Numbered from the stretch's first letter, positions 16,841 to 25,628 are shown. The stretch is 64,000 nt of DNA from Nonomuraea thailandensis (GCF_024172165.1 NZ_JAMZEB010000002.1:2625501-2689500), one strand, 5' to 3'. Notes: generated by a model from the letters alone, not told the origin. A program made the numbers and translations.

Positions 16841-17700
16841 CGATGACGGCCACGCGCCCCGCCGCCGTCCGTGACCGGCAGGCCACCAGGCCACGCCGCC
16901 ACGGCCGGCGGTGGCCGCTCTACACGCTGCTCGCGGTCATGTCGCTGCTGACGCTCGGCCCGTTCGCCGCGATGGTCATCGTGGCGCTGTCGCCCAGGAA
17001 CGCGCCCACCGTGCCGGCGCAGTGGCCCGACTCGCTCACCTTCGACAACATCGTGCAGGTCCTGAGCGCGTCGGGGTTCGCCGAGTGGACGCTCAACTCG
17101 CTGATCTACTCGGGCGTCTCCGTGGTGGTCATCCTGCTCACCGCGTCGATGGCCGGCTACGCGTTCGCCAAGAAGCGCTTCCCCGGGCGCGACGCCATGT
17201 TGTGGACGTTCCTGGCCACCATGATGGTGCCGTTCCAGGCCACGCTCATCCCGCTGTACGTGCTCATCTCCGACCTCGACGGCGTCGACACCTTCTGGGG
17301 CCTGATCGTGCCGACGCTGGCCAACTCCCAGGCGGTCTTCCTGATGCGCCAGTTCATCCTGGGGCTGCCCGACGAGCTGTTCGACGCCGCCAAGGTCGAC
17401 GGGGCCTCCGAGCTGCGCGTCTACTGGACGATCGTGGTGCCGCTGACCAAGCCGATCCTGGCCACCCTCGGCGTGTTCGTCTTCCTGTGGCACTGGAACG
17501 ACTTCCTGTGGCCCCTGGTGATCTCGCAGAGCGACGCCACGCGGACGCTGACGGTCGGGCTCACCGTGCTGAAGACGGAGGAGATGCAGTGGTCGCTGCT
17601 GATGTCCTCGGCGGCCGTCTCGGCGGTGCCCTGCCTGGTCGTCTTCTTCCTGCTGCAGCGCTACCTGGTCAACAGCATCGCGATGACGGGCCTGAAGTGA
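16837..17700 (+). CDS. Carbohydrate ABC transporter permease, MalG/UgpE type
   Basis: A 287-residue permease with a basic cytoplasmic N-terminus and six membrane segments. LFDAAKVDGASELRVYWTI is the ATPase-contacting EAA loop, and FLWHWNDFLWPLV is a hallmark of MalG-type CUT1 permeases. It overlaps the MalF-type gene by four bases (ATGA), indicating translational coupling. In streptomycetes such importers are energised by a shared MsiK-type ATPase encoded elsewhere, which is the likely case here because no ATP-binding protein is nearby. Confidence 0.9.
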   Translation: MTMTATRPAAVRDRQATRPRRHGRRWPLYTLLAVMSLLTLGPFAAMVIVALSPRNAPTVPAQWPDSLTFDNIVQVLSASGFAEWTLNSLIYSGVSVVVILLTASMAGYAFAKKRFPGRDAMLWTFLATMMVPFQATLIPLYVLISDLDGVDTFWGLIVPTLANSQAVFLMRQFILGLPDELFDAAKVDGASELRVYWTIVVPLTKPILATLGVFVFLWHWNDFLWPLVISQSDATRTLTVGLTVLKTEEMQWSLLMSSAAVSAVPCLVVFFLLQRYLVNSIAMTGLK

Positions 17701-17725
17701 CCGGCTGATCGGGACGGCCTACGCT
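17697..17725 (+). promoter_or_regulatory. Possible promoter for the second DapA-family gene
   Basis: GTGACC (17697-17702) and TACGCT (17720-17725) are 17 bases apart, 34 bases before the ATG at 17759. No copy of the locus palindrome is present, so the gene may also be read from the transporter promoter. Confidence 0.3.
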
Positions 17726-17758
17726 TGTCGCCCGGGACGTCCGGTGAGGGGAGCGAGG

Positions 17759-18652
17759 ATGAGCATGCCGATCGACGCTCGGGCCGCGGGGTTGCGCGAC
17801 CGCCTGCGCGGAGGGCTGGCCGCCGCCGCGCTGACGCCGATGACCAGGGCCGGCGAGGTGGATCTCGACGTCGCAGAGACGTACTTCCGCCGGCTGGCCG
17901 ACTCGGGCGCCGACGCCCTGGCCGTGCTCGCGCACACCGGGCGCGGGCCGTTCCTGCCGGCGGAGGTGCGGGCCGGCGTGATCGCCCGCGCCCGCCGCGC
18001 GGGCGTCCCGGTCATCGTCGGCGTCGGCGGCACGCGGGACGGCGGCGAGGCCGGCGCGGTCGCGGACGCGCGGATGGCGGCCGAGCTGGGGGCCGACGGG
18101 GTGCTGGTGTTCCCCGAGCCGGGGGACCGGGTGGCGCTGCACGAGGCGGTGTGGTCGGCCGCCGGCCTGCCGATGATCGCCTTCGACCTCTACACGAACC
18201 CGTGCCCGCCCGCCACGCTGCGCCGGATCCTGGGCCTGCCCGGCGTCGCCGGTCTCAAGACGGCGCTGCTGTCGGACGCGATGGCGTGCCAGGAGACGAT
18301 CGCCCTGACCCTGGAGGCCGGCAGGCTGGCGATCACGGGGGAGGACCGCATGTTCGCCGCCTCGCTGCTGTGGGGCGCGCAGGCGGCGCTGGTGGGCATC
18401 GCGGCCGCGTCGGTGGAGACGACGGCGGCGGTGCTGCGCGCGTACGAGGGCGCGGACCTGCGCGGTTTCGAGAAGGCCGCCGCGCGCCTCGACCGGCTGG
18501 CGGCGGCCACGTTCACCGCTCCCATGGAGGGCTACGTCCAGCGCATGGCCTGGCTCGCCGCCGCGGAGGGGCTCGTCCCCGGGGACCGGGCCCACGACCC
18601 GTACGGTCCCGCGCTTCCGGACGGCGAGCGCGCCAGGGTGCTGGCCTGGTAG
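17759..18652 (+). CDS. Second dihydrodipicolinate-synthase-family protein
   Basis: A 297-residue DapA/NAL-fold protein. AAALTPMTRAGEVDLDVAET is the family N-terminus, the predicted Schiff-base lysine is K167 in VAGLKTALL, and the tyrosine motif is FDLYTNPCPP. It lacks the GTTGE motif of true DHDPS (VLAHTGRGPF here), so a keto-acid aldolase or dehydratase role is likelier than lysine synthesis. It is clearly different from the family member at 10997. The ATG at 17759 follows GAGGGGAGCGAGG; a GTG at 17744 would add five residues. It converges on the propeller gene with a one-base gap. Confidence 0.8.
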   Translation: MSMPIDARAAGLRDRLRGGLAAAALTPMTRAGEVDLDVAETYFRRLADSGADALAVLAHTGRGPFLPAEVRAGVIARARRAGVPVIVGVGGTRDGGEAGAVADARMAAELGADGVLVFPEPGDRVALHEAVWSAAGLPMIAFDLYTNPCPPATLRRILGLPGVAGLKTALLSDAMACQETIALTLEAGRLAITGEDRMFAASLLWGAQAALVGIAAASVETTAAVLRAYEGADLRGFEKAAARLDRLAAATFTAPMEGYVQRMAWLAAAEGLVPGDRAHDPYGPALPDGERARVLAW

Positions 18653-18653
18653 C

Positions 18654-20582
18654 TCAGATGGCCACCCGGATCAGGTTGCGCCCCTTGAGCGCGTAGAGCG
18701 CCCTGCGGGACGGGTCGATGTTGATCCGGGCGCCGCCACCGAACCAGTCGCTCGCCAGCCCCTCCACGAGCTTGCGGGAGGTGAGCTTGACCAGGTCGAT
18801 CTCGTAGATCGCGGCCTCGTCTCCGGTATAGGCGTATCTCCCGGCGAGCACCAGGTCGCCGCCCCGGTCGCACACCTTGAGGGTGCGCGTGACCTTGCGC
18901 CGGAGCAGGTCGAACTCGAACAGCACGCCCGCGTCGGTGATCCCGTACAGGGCGAGCGCGCCGTGCTTGAGGCTCGTGACGGCCTTCGCGCCGGCCACCG
19001 GCTCGACCTCCCACCTCACCTCGCGGGTACGCAGGTCGAACGCCGCCAGCCGGGCCGTGGACGTCACCGGCGGCGACCCGAGGCCCTCCTGCGTGCTGGT
19101 GCCCAGGTGGACGGTGCCCAGCCGGGCGGCCAGCGAGAACACCGTCTGGCGTTCGACGACCGGGCGGTAGGTGTCCAGCCGGCCGGTCCTCGGGTCGTAG
19201 ACGTCGAGCGCGCCGTTCTGGTGCCCAGGCTCCGGCTGGGTGGACATCACGATCAGGCCGGTCAGCCTGTCGTGGACGAGGTCCTTCGGCCGGTCCTGGT
19301 TGTGGCCGGTGCGCAGCAGCAGCCTGGCCTCCGGGTCGCCCGCTCGGTGGGAGTAGAGGGCGGCCTGGGTGTAGACCCCGAGGTAGGTGGTCGTCCCCGC
19401 GGTCATGATGGTCTTCGGCTCGCCGGGGATGGGCAGCCGGGTGACCTGGCCCGTGGCCAGGTCGTGCAGGTCGCAGCCGCCCTTGCCGCCCACGTAGACG
19501 CGCTCGCCGTCGCAGTGCACGGACATGGGCTCCTCGGGGGCCGCCCTGAACCCCTTCTGCACGTGGCTGACATAGCTCAGGCCGCCGGTGGCGGGGTCGT
19601 AGACGAAGATGCCCGGCTCCTGCACGCCGTAGATGCGGCCGCCGTGCTCCAGGATGCGGACGGTCTGCGCCTCCGGGAACGGCACGCCCAGCACCTCGTA
19701 CGCGCCGGTCGCGATCTCGTAGCGGTAGAAGGTCCCGGAGGGCCGGCCGGCGAAGTAGACCCAGCCGTCGTGGATCAGCACCGAGACCACGTACTTCTCG
19801 CCCGGGGCGGTGGCCTTGACCACCTTGTACGCGGCCGGGTCCGCCTTCTCCAGCACGAGCAGCTCCGCCAGCGAGTTCATGCCGCCCGCCACGTGCGTGC
19901 CGCTGATCGACATGCTCGACACCCAGTCGCGGTCGGCCACCTCGGCGGGCAGCAGCTCGCGCTTCTCGCCGGTCCGCCGGTCGATCGCGACCAGGTGGGC
20001 GTTGGCGCCGACGCCCGCGTAGACGTGCGTGTCGTCGGCCTGGATGCTGCGGACGTACGCCTCGCCCGGCGCGGGCTGGCCCAGGTCCCGGGTGGCGCCG
20101 GTGGCGGGGTCGTACTCCAGCACGCGGCCGGGCTGCGACGTGCCCAGGTAGACCTTGCCGTCGGGGGAGGCGGCCATGGTCCAGATGTAGGGGTCGGGGT
20201 ACTGGGCCAGCAGGGTCGTGCTGCCGGTGAGCGTGTCGATCTTGTAGAGGTCGGAGCGGCTGTGGGTGCCGACGTAGACGTCGGTGCCCACCTTGCACAT
20301 CGCCCAGATGCCCACGCCGGTCGGGATGTCGAAGTGCGCCGTCACCCGGTCCTGGCCCAGGTCCCAGGCGCCGACGACGTTCGGCGCCAGGCCGCGCGAG
20401 CCGAGGTAGAGCACGTCGCCGACGAACTCGGCGTTGCCCAGGGGGCTGGCCACGCTGGCCGGGCCCAGGTCGGTGATCGTGCCCTTCGGCTCGCGGGCGG
20501 CGGCCATCGCGGGGGTGGCGGGGATCGTCACGGCTGCTGCGGAGGCGGCTGCGGCTTGGAGAAAACGGCGGCGGGGGATCAT
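18654..20582 (-). CDS. Exported beta-propeller (PQQ/WD-like repeat) protein with TAT signal, propeller 1
   Basis: 642 residues. The N-terminus MIPRRRFLQAAAASAAAV is a twin-arginine signal followed by TPAMAAA. The body is a run of blades with repeated motifs such as ATGATRDLGQ, PDGKVYLGTS and TYVGTHSRS-type strands ending in YVG or YAG. No catalytic signature is visible; such propellers serve as binding scaffolds or lyase-like enzymes. It is paralogous to the protein at 22159: DLYKIDTLTG matches DLYRFDPATG, and APGEAYVRSIQADD matches APGERYVRALAADA. It lies downstream of the paired amidohydrolase genes, with an operator palindrome in between. Confidence 0.75.
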   Translation of the reverse strand: MIPRRRFLQAAAASAAAVTIPATPAMAAAREPKGTITDLGPASVASPLGNAEFVGDVLYLGSRGLAPNVVGAWDLGQDRVTAHFDIPTGVGIWAMCKVGTDVYVGTHSRSDLYKIDTLTGSTTLLAQYPDPYIWTMAASPDGKVYLGTSQPGRVLEYDPATGATRDLGQPAPGEAYVRSIQADDTHVYAGVGANAHLVAIDRRTGEKRELLPAEVADRDWVSSMSISGTHVAGGMNSLAELLVLEKADPAAYKVVKATAPGEKYVVSVLIHDGWVYFAGRPSGTFYRYEIATGAYEVLGVPFPEAQTVRILEHGGRIYGVQEPGIFVYDPATGGLSYVSHVQKGFRAAPEEPMSVHCDGERVYVGGKGGCDLHDLATGQVTRLPIPGEPKTIMTAGTTTYLGVYTQAALYSHRAGDPEARLLLRTGHNQDRPKDLVHDRLTGLIVMSTQPEPGHQNGALDVYDPRTGRLDTYRPVVERQTVFSLAARLGTVHLGTSTQEGLGSPPVTSTARLAAFDLRTREVRWEVEPVAGAKAVTSLKHGALALYGITDAGVLFEFDLLRRKVTRTLKVCDRGGDLVLAGRYAYTGDEAAIYEIDLVKLTSRKLVEGLASDWFGGGARINIDPSRRALYALKGRNLIRVAI

Positions 20583-20618
20583 TCGCTGGTCACTCCTTGT
20601 GAGGGTGGCCGCACGGTA

Positions 20619-20636
20619 TAACGGACTAGGCCGTAA
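20619..20636. promoter_or_regulatory. Operator palindrome, site 4 (upstream of propeller 1)
   Basis: TAACGGAC-TA-GGCCGTAA (plus strand) keeps the outer CGG...CCG arms with three changes from the strongest site. It overlaps the stop codon of the amidohydrolase gene ending at 20626 and lies 36 bases before the propeller start, so propeller 1 may have its own controlled promoter. Confidence 0.5.
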
Positions 20637-21354
20637 TGTCCAGATCGAAAAGTCGTACGGCGTTCCGCCACGCGACGAGCTCGGCCGTCTCCGCGTCCAG
20701 GCCCGCCGCCGCCACCGCGCCGAACGCCGAGGCCGGGTCGATGAGGGTCGAGTCGGTGCCGAAGAGCAGCCGCGTGCGGTCCACCGCCGCCGCCACCTGC
20801 GCGATGCGGCCGGCGGGGGCGTGCGAGTAGCACGGTTCGAGGTAGAGGCGGTCGCAGGCGCCGGCCGCCTCGATGGCGTGGGCGTGGCCGTCGGCGCCCA
20901 TGTGCCCGGCGATGACCCGCAGGCCGGGCGTGTCCAGGCAGGCCTGAGCCAGGTCCAGCACCGTGGCGCCCCACGTGTGCACGAGCGCGGGCACGCCCGC
21001 CTGCGCGACCATGGCCAGCGCCTCGCGCGTCTGGGGCGAGGAGACGGGCGAGCGGGTGTAGTCGGTGTGGATCTTGACGCCGACGAACCTGCCGGTGGGC
21101 AGGTACGCCCGCAGGTCCCGCTCCGCGTCGGCCTGCCTGCGGGGGTTGACGGTGACGTAGCCGAGGTGGCGGTCCTGGCCCTCCAGCCAGGCGGCCAGGG
21201 CCCGGTTACCGGCGGGGGCGTCGTAGATCACCGCTTCGGTGGCCGAGACGATCGACAGGTCGATGCCGAACCTGTCCATGGCGCTCAGGTTGGCGCCGGC
21301 CACGTCCATGGTGAAGAACCACGGGCCCCAGTGCGCGTGCACGTCGATGATCAT
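20626..21354 (-). CDS. Amidohydrolase-family TIM-barrel protein, metal-competent (pair 1)
   Basis: A 242-residue amidohydrolase-2 type protein. Its first residues IIDVHAHWG carry the HxH metal motif. Further ligands are the His of PALVHTWGAT and of VIAGHMGADG and the Asp of LLFGTDSTL, so the full metal site is present. Relatives hydrolyse or decarboxylate lactones and carboxylated rings. It overlaps the preceding metal-deficient homologue by four bases (ATGA), implying equal synthesis of the two. It is shorter than many family members (280-330). Confidence 0.8.
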   Translation of the reverse strand: MIIDVHAHWGPWFFTMDVAGANLSAMDRFGIDLSIVSATEAVIYDAPAGNRALAAWLEGQDRHLGYVTVNPRRQADAERDLRAYLPTGRFVGVKIHTDYTRSPVSSPQTREALAMVAQAGVPALVHTWGATVLDLAQACLDTPGLRVIAGHMGADGHAHAIEAAGACDRLYLEPCYSHAPAGRIAQVAAAVDRTRLLFGTDSTLIDPASAFGAVAAAGLDAETAELVAWRNAVRLFDLDITA

Positions 21355-22088
21355 CCGAGCAGCCTCCTCGCGTTGCCGCCCGCGACGGCGGCGATCTCCT
21401 CCGGCTTCAGCCCGCTGGTCGCCAGGCGCAGCAGGGGGACGACCGGCTCGTAGTGGGGGGTGCGGGAGCCGTACAGGAGCCGGTCGGCCGGTACGGTCTC
21501 CAGCGCGTCGGGCGAGTTCAGCAGGCGGGTCGAGGTGTGGAAGCCCGGCTCGTCGGCGGCCACGACGAGGAAGTCGCCCAGGTGGTAGAAGTGCGTGTCG
21601 AGAAAGACCACCGTGGCGTCCAGGCCGGAGAACGGCTGCCAGAAGCGCCGCACGTCACCACCGGTCAGCACGACGAGCCCCAGCGCCGCGGCCTTCCTGG
21701 CCACGTGGCGGACCGAGGGGAAGCCCGCCTCCACGCCCTGCTCGTCGGGGAAGAGCCTGACGGCCCTGACGCCCAGCCCGGCCAGCCGGTCGAGCTCCCG
21801 TACGGCGCCGATGGGGTCGCGCAGGTCCACGGTCCCGACAGGCACCACCGGCGGTTCCAGCGCCAGGACCTCGTCGTTCCCGCCGCGCACGTCGAACAGG
21901 GCGGCGCGCAGGGACGCGACCGCGCCCGCCCGGATGCGGTGCGCGGCCAGCGTGCCCAGCACCGCCTCGGGCGTGCCCGGCGGGCCGTCGCGGTCGGGAT
22001 GGGCTCCGACCAGGACATCCACGTCCAGGCTCACCTCCAGGTCGCCGATCAGCCTGCTCGCGTCGAACGCCGTCACAACCGCCTCCAT
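21351..22088 (-). CDS. Amidohydrolase-fold protein lacking metal ligands (pair 1)
   Basis: A 245-residue relative of the downstream protein. Shared fold features are the central VRAVRLFPDEQG strand and the C-terminal LLYGSRTPHYE and EEIAAVAGGNARRLLG, the latter typical of amidohydrolases. The metal ligands are gone: the N-terminal HxH is replaced by VDVLVGAHPDR without HxH, the barrel His is replaced in VVLTGGDVRR, and the Asp of the GSD motif is Arg (YGSR). It is therefore probably a non-catalytic partner or has a different chemistry. It is the first gene of the minus-strand unit and faces propeller 2 across an operator. Confidence 0.7.
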   Translation of the reverse strand: MEAVVTAFDASRLIGDLEVSLDVDVLVGAHPDRDGPPGTPEAVLGTLAAHRIRAGAVASLRAALFDVRGGNDEVLALEPPVVPVGTVDLRDPIGAVRELDRLAGLGVRAVRLFPDEQGVEAGFPSVRHVARKAAALGLVVLTGGDVRRFWQPFSGLDATVVFLDTHFYHLGDFLVVAADEPGFHTSTRLLNSPDALETVPADRLLYGSRTPHYEPVVPLLRLATSGLKPEEIAAVAGGNARRLLG

Positions 22089-22109
22089 TGACTTATCCGG
22101 CTTCGCACA

Positions 22110-22127
22110 TTACGGTCTGGGCCAAAA
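22110..22127. promoter_or_regulatory. Operator palindrome, site 5 (between pair 1 and propeller 2)
   Basis: TTACGGTC-TG-GGCCAAAA has an intact left arm and three changes on the right. It lies in the 70-bp divergent gap, 21 bases from the amidohydrolase start and 31 bases from the propeller 2 start. Confidence 0.5.
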
Positions 22128-22158
22128 TTGGGCAACATGCTCTCGTGGAGGTGCGGTC

Positions 22159-24153
22159 GTGCCGCGGAAACCCCTCGCAGTCCTCGCGGCCCTGGCCGCG
22201 GGCCTGCTCCTGCCGGTGCTCCCGGCTCAGGCGGCCGCCCCGCCGAAGGCGCCCGCGTGCGCCGGGCCGCGGGTGGAGACGTTCGGGCCGGCGTCGATGA
22301 CCGGCGCCATCGTGGGCGCCACGGTGCACGAGGGCAAGGCCTACGTCGTCACGCGCGGCCAGAAGCCGCCCGTACTGGCCGAGATCGACCTGGGCAGCCG
22401 CAAGGTCGTCAGGAGCGTGCGCCTGCCCGACGGCCCCGCCACCGGCGAGCCGGAGGGCGGCTGGGCCACCACCGTGGCGGACGGCAAGATCTACGTCGGC
22501 ACCTACCCCGTCCCCGACCTCTACCGCTTCGACCCCGCCACCGGCGAGGTCGTGCACCTGGCCTCCTTCGGCAGGAACGGCGGGTACATCTGGGCGCTGG
22601 CCGCCGCCCCCGACGGCACCGTCTTCGCCGGCACCTACCCCGACGGCAGGGTCAAGCAGTACGTCCCGGCCACCGGCGCCGTGCGCGACTTCGGCGTGCT
22701 GGCCCCCGGCGAGCGGTACGTCAGGGCGCTGGCCGCCGACGCCGAGAACGTCTACGCGGGCCTGCTCGACAAGGGCAAGCTCGTCGCGATCAACCGCGCG
22801 AGCGGCGCCGTCACCGAGCTGGCCCAGGGCACCACGGGCATCGGGGTGGTCGCCGAGCACGGCGACCGGATCCTCGCGACGAGCGGGTCGACCCTCATCG
22901 ACGTGCGCAAGGACGGCACCGACGTCCGGCGCGTCCCGCTCGGCGCGAACAGCTTCGACGCCCTGGCCGTGGCCGCCGACGGCACCGTCTACGCCACCTC
23001 GCGCCCCGACGGCGCCGTCCACCGCTACCGCACCGGCGACAGCGCGCCCACCAAGGTGGCCGACGCGCCGTCGCAGGACGACGAGACCAGGCGGCTCGCG
23101 CTGACCGGCGACGGCACGCTGGTCGGCTTCGCCGGCAGCGGCGGCATGTGGACGCTGGACCTGAGCTCCGGGCAGTCGCAGTTCACCGACCTGATCGAGG
23201 CCGGCCTGCCCGCCGGCGCCGAACGGCCCCAGAGCATGCTGCTGGTGCCCGGCCGGGCCGTCTACGTGGGCGGTCACTTCTTCATGGACGTACGCGACCT
23301 GCGCACCGGCGAGCAGCGCCGCTTCCGTGTCCCCGGAGAGCCCAAGGACCTCGTGCGCCGCGGCAACAAGATCTACGCCGCCATCTACCCCAGCGGGAAG
23401 ATCATCTCCATCGACCTGCGCACCGACGAGGTCCGCAGCCTCGGCCTGCTCGGGCACGGCCAGCAGCGCCCCTGGGACATCGAGTACGACCCGGTGCGCG
23501 ACAAGCTGCTGGTCGCCTCGGCCCCGCTGGGCGCCGAGCTGGAGGGCGCCCTGTCGATCGTGGACCCCGACACCGGCCGCATCGACGTCTACAAGGGCGT
23601 CATCCCCGGCCAGAGCCTGATGAGCCTGTCGCTGGACGCCCGCAAGGGCGTCGTCTACCTCGGCGGCGACGTGCTCGGCGGCGGCGGCACCCCGGCGGTG
23701 CACGCCTCGGCGTCCGTCGCGGCCTTCGACCTGCGCACCCGCACGGTGCTGTGGCAGGTGGACCCGGTCGCGGGCCACCGCACCTTCCAGGACGTCAAGG
23801 TGCACGACGGGCTCCTCTACGGCGTCTACAAGCGCAACTCCGGCGCCTGGATCGCCCTCGACCTGGCCACCAGGACCATCAAGCACCAGGGCACCCTGTC
23901 CGGGTACGGCGAGCTGACCACGCACCGCGGCCGGGTGTTCGCCAGCACGTTCTTCGGCGGCGGGAACGCCTACGAGCTGGGAGCCGAGGCCACGCACCTG
24001 GCCACCGGCCTCGGAGACGACTGGTACACCAACCCGCAGCTCCACTTCGAGCCCGGCTCCTGGAAGGCGTGGGCCATGAGCGGCCGGCACCTGGCCAGGA
24101 TCGATCTCGATCCGCGCTGCCCGCTGCTCACCGTCACCCCGCCGCAGATCTGA
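22159..24153 (+). CDS. Exported beta-propeller protein with Sec signal, propeller 2
   Basis: 664 residues. A Sec-type signal (PRKPLAVLAALAAGLLLPVL, then AQAAAP) is followed by blade repeats such as DGKIYVGTYP, PDLYRFDPATGEV and GTVFAGTYPDGRV. It is the full-length paralogue of propeller 1 but uses Sec rather than TAT export. A Cys pair (PACAGP near the mature N-terminus and PRCPLL at the C-terminus) could tie the ring closed, as in other propellers. The GTG at 22159 has GGAGG seven bases upstream. Its stop overlaps the next ATG (TGATG), so it is co-translated with the second amidohydrolase pair. Confidence 0.75.
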   Translation: MPRKPLAVLAALAAGLLLPVLPAQAAAPPKAPACAGPRVETFGPASMTGAIVGATVHEGKAYVVTRGQKPPVLAEIDLGSRKVVRSVRLPDGPATGEPEGGWATTVADGKIYVGTYPVPDLYRFDPATGEVVHLASFGRNGGYIWALAAAPDGTVFAGTYPDGRVKQYVPATGAVRDFGVLAPGERYVRALAADAENVYAGLLDKGKLVAINRASGAVTELAQGTTGIGVVAEHGDRILATSGSTLIDVRKDGTDVRRVPLGANSFDALAVAADGTVYATSRPDGAVHRYRTGDSAPTKVADAPSQDDETRRLALTGDGTLVGFAGSGGMWTLDLSSGQSQFTDLIEAGLPAGAERPQSMLLVPGRAVYVGGHFFMDVRDLRTGEQRRFRVPGEPKDLVRRGNKIYAAIYPSGKIISIDLRTDEVRSLGLLGHGQQRPWDIEYDPVRDKLLVASAPLGAELEGALSIVDPDTGRIDVYKGVIPGQSLMSLSLDARKGVVYLGGDVLGGGGTPAVHASASVAAFDLRTRTVLWQVDPVAGHRTFQDVKVHDGLLYGVYKRNSGAWIALDLATRTIKHQGTLSGYGELTTHRGRVFASTFFGGGNAYELGAEATHLATGLGDDWYTNPQLHFEPGSWKAWAMSGRHLARIDLDPRCPLLTVTPPQI

Positions 24154-24824
24154 TGCCGCCGCCCCGCGTCGTGGACGCCCACCGGCTGATCGGCCCCGTA
24201 CCCTTCGACGACCTGCCGCGGGACCCGCGGCCGGACATGGAACGGCTGGGCATCGACCGCGCCTACGTGACCCACACCCTCAGCCTCTACTCCGACGCCC
24301 ACGCGGGGAACGAGGCGCTGCTCGCCCTCGACGACCCCCGGCTCGTCCCGGTGCCCGTGCTGCTGCCCGGCCCGTTCGAGCCCGTGCCCGACCAGGACGT
24401 GCCCATGGTCAGGCTCTGCCCCGCCCGGCACCGCTTCGAGCTGACCGGGCCGAGCGCCCTGCGACGGCTGGCGGAGCTCGACGTCACGGCCGCCATCGAC
24501 TTCGAGGAGACCTCTCCCGCGCAGCTCCTCACCCTCGCGCGGGAGCTGCCCCGGCAGCGCATCCTGCTGCTCAACCCCGGCTACCGGCGGCTGCGCGCCA
24601 TCGCCGAGCTCATGGCCGCCATCCCGAACCTGTGGCTGGAGATCGGCACCGTCAACACCCAGCGCGGCGTCGAATGGCTCGCCGGGCACTTCGGGGCCGG
24701 ACGGCTGGTGTTCGGCACCGGCGCCCCCGTCATGGACGACTGCGGCCCCCGCTTCCTGCTCGACCACCTCGACCTGCCGGAGGCCGACATCGCCCTGATC
24801 GCGTCCGGAGGTGGCCTGCTGTGA
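24153..24824 (+). CDS. Amidohydrolase-fold protein lacking metal ligands (pair 2)
   Basis: 223 residues. The start VVDAHRLIG retains only the first His of the HxH motif. The later barrel His is replaced in RILLLNPGYRR, and the catalytic Asp is Gly in LVFGTGAPVMD. LGIDRAYVTHTLSLYSDAHA corresponds to the fold's early helix and strand. Loss of several ligands argues against ordinary metal-dependent hydrolysis, as in the matching member of pair 1. It overlaps both neighbours (TGATG upstream, GTGA downstream), so a complex with the metal-competent partner is plausible. Confidence 0.7.
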   Translation: MPPPRVVDAHRLIGPVPFDDLPRDPRPDMERLGIDRAYVTHTLSLYSDAHAGNEALLALDDPRLVPVPVLLPGPFEPVPDQDVPMVRLCPARHRFELTGPSALRRLAELDVTAAIDFEETSPAQLLTLARELPRQRILLLNPGYRRLRAIAELMAAIPNLWLEIGTVNTQRGVEWLAGHFGAGRLVFGTGAPVMDDCGPRFLLDHLDLPEADIALIASGGGLL

Positions 24825-25588
24825 TCCTCGACGCGCACGGGCACCTCGGCCCGTGGCCCGACTTCCTCATCCCCGACCCGTCGGCCGGCGGCATGGTCGC
24901 CCTCATGGACCGCCTCGGCATCGACGCCATCGGCATCAGCCACCTGCTCGCCGTCGGCCCCAGCGCCGAGGAGGGCAACCGGCTCGCCTTCGACGCCGCC
25001 GAGCGGCACCCCGGCAGGTTCGGGGTGTGGCAGGTGTACAACCCGCACCAGCGCAACCGGCTCGTCGAGAAGGGCGTGTGGGGTGTCAAGATCCATCCGG
25101 ACGTGCACCATTGCGCCCTCGACGACCGCCGCTACGACCCGGTCTGGGAGCTGGGCCTGCCCGTGCTCGCCCACGGCCAGACGGACTCGCCCTGGAGCGA
25201 CCCCGAGCGGTTCGTCACCGTGGCGCGCCGGCATCCGGGGGTCCCGCTGCTGCTCGGGCACGCGGGGCTCTGGCCGTACGGCTTCGCCCGCGCCGCCGAG
25301 CTCGTCCGCGACCATCCGAGCCTGTACCTGGAGATCTGCGGGTCCAAGATGACCGGGCGGTGGATCGGCCGGCTGGTGGAGGCGGTCGGCGCCGATCGTG
25401 TCGTGTACGGCTCCGACGCCTGCTTCCTCGACCTGCGGGTCGGTTTCGGCCGCGTCGCCCTGGCCCCGCTCGAAGACGCCGACCGGGCCCTCGTCCAGGG
25501 CGGCAACCTCGCCCGCATCCTGGGCGGCGACCTCGCCCGCACCCTGGGTGCGGCCCGCTCCGCACCGCTGGAAGGACCTCTCCCATGA
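24821..25588 (+). CDS. Amidohydrolase-family TIM-barrel protein, metal-competent (pair 2)
   Basis: 255 residues, GTG start overlapping the previous stop. ILDAHGHLGPWPD has the HxH motif. GVKIHPDVHH holds the bridging-strand lysine and His, LPVLAHGQTD and PLLLGHAGLW give further His ligands, and VVYGSDACF the Asp. The set is complete. It closely mirrors the protein at 20626-21354. Likely reactions include hydrolysis of a lactone or amide, or decarboxylation. It is followed after 40 bases by a DegT aminotransferase gene. Confidence 0.8.
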   Translation: MILDAHGHLGPWPDFLIPDPSAGGMVALMDRLGIDAIGISHLLAVGPSAEEGNRLAFDAAERHPGRFGVWQVYNPHQRNRLVEKGVWGVKIHPDVHHCALDDRRYDPVWELGLPVLAHGQTDSPWSDPERFVTVARRHPGVPLLLGHAGLWPYGFARAAELVRDHPSLYLEICGSKMTGRWIGRLVEAVGADRVVYGSDACFLDLRVGFGRVALAPLEDADRALVQGGNLARILGGDLARTLGAARSAPLEGPLP

Positions 25589-25628
25589 CGCCCGCCATCC
25601 ACCCCGGCCCCGCGGAAGGACATCATCC

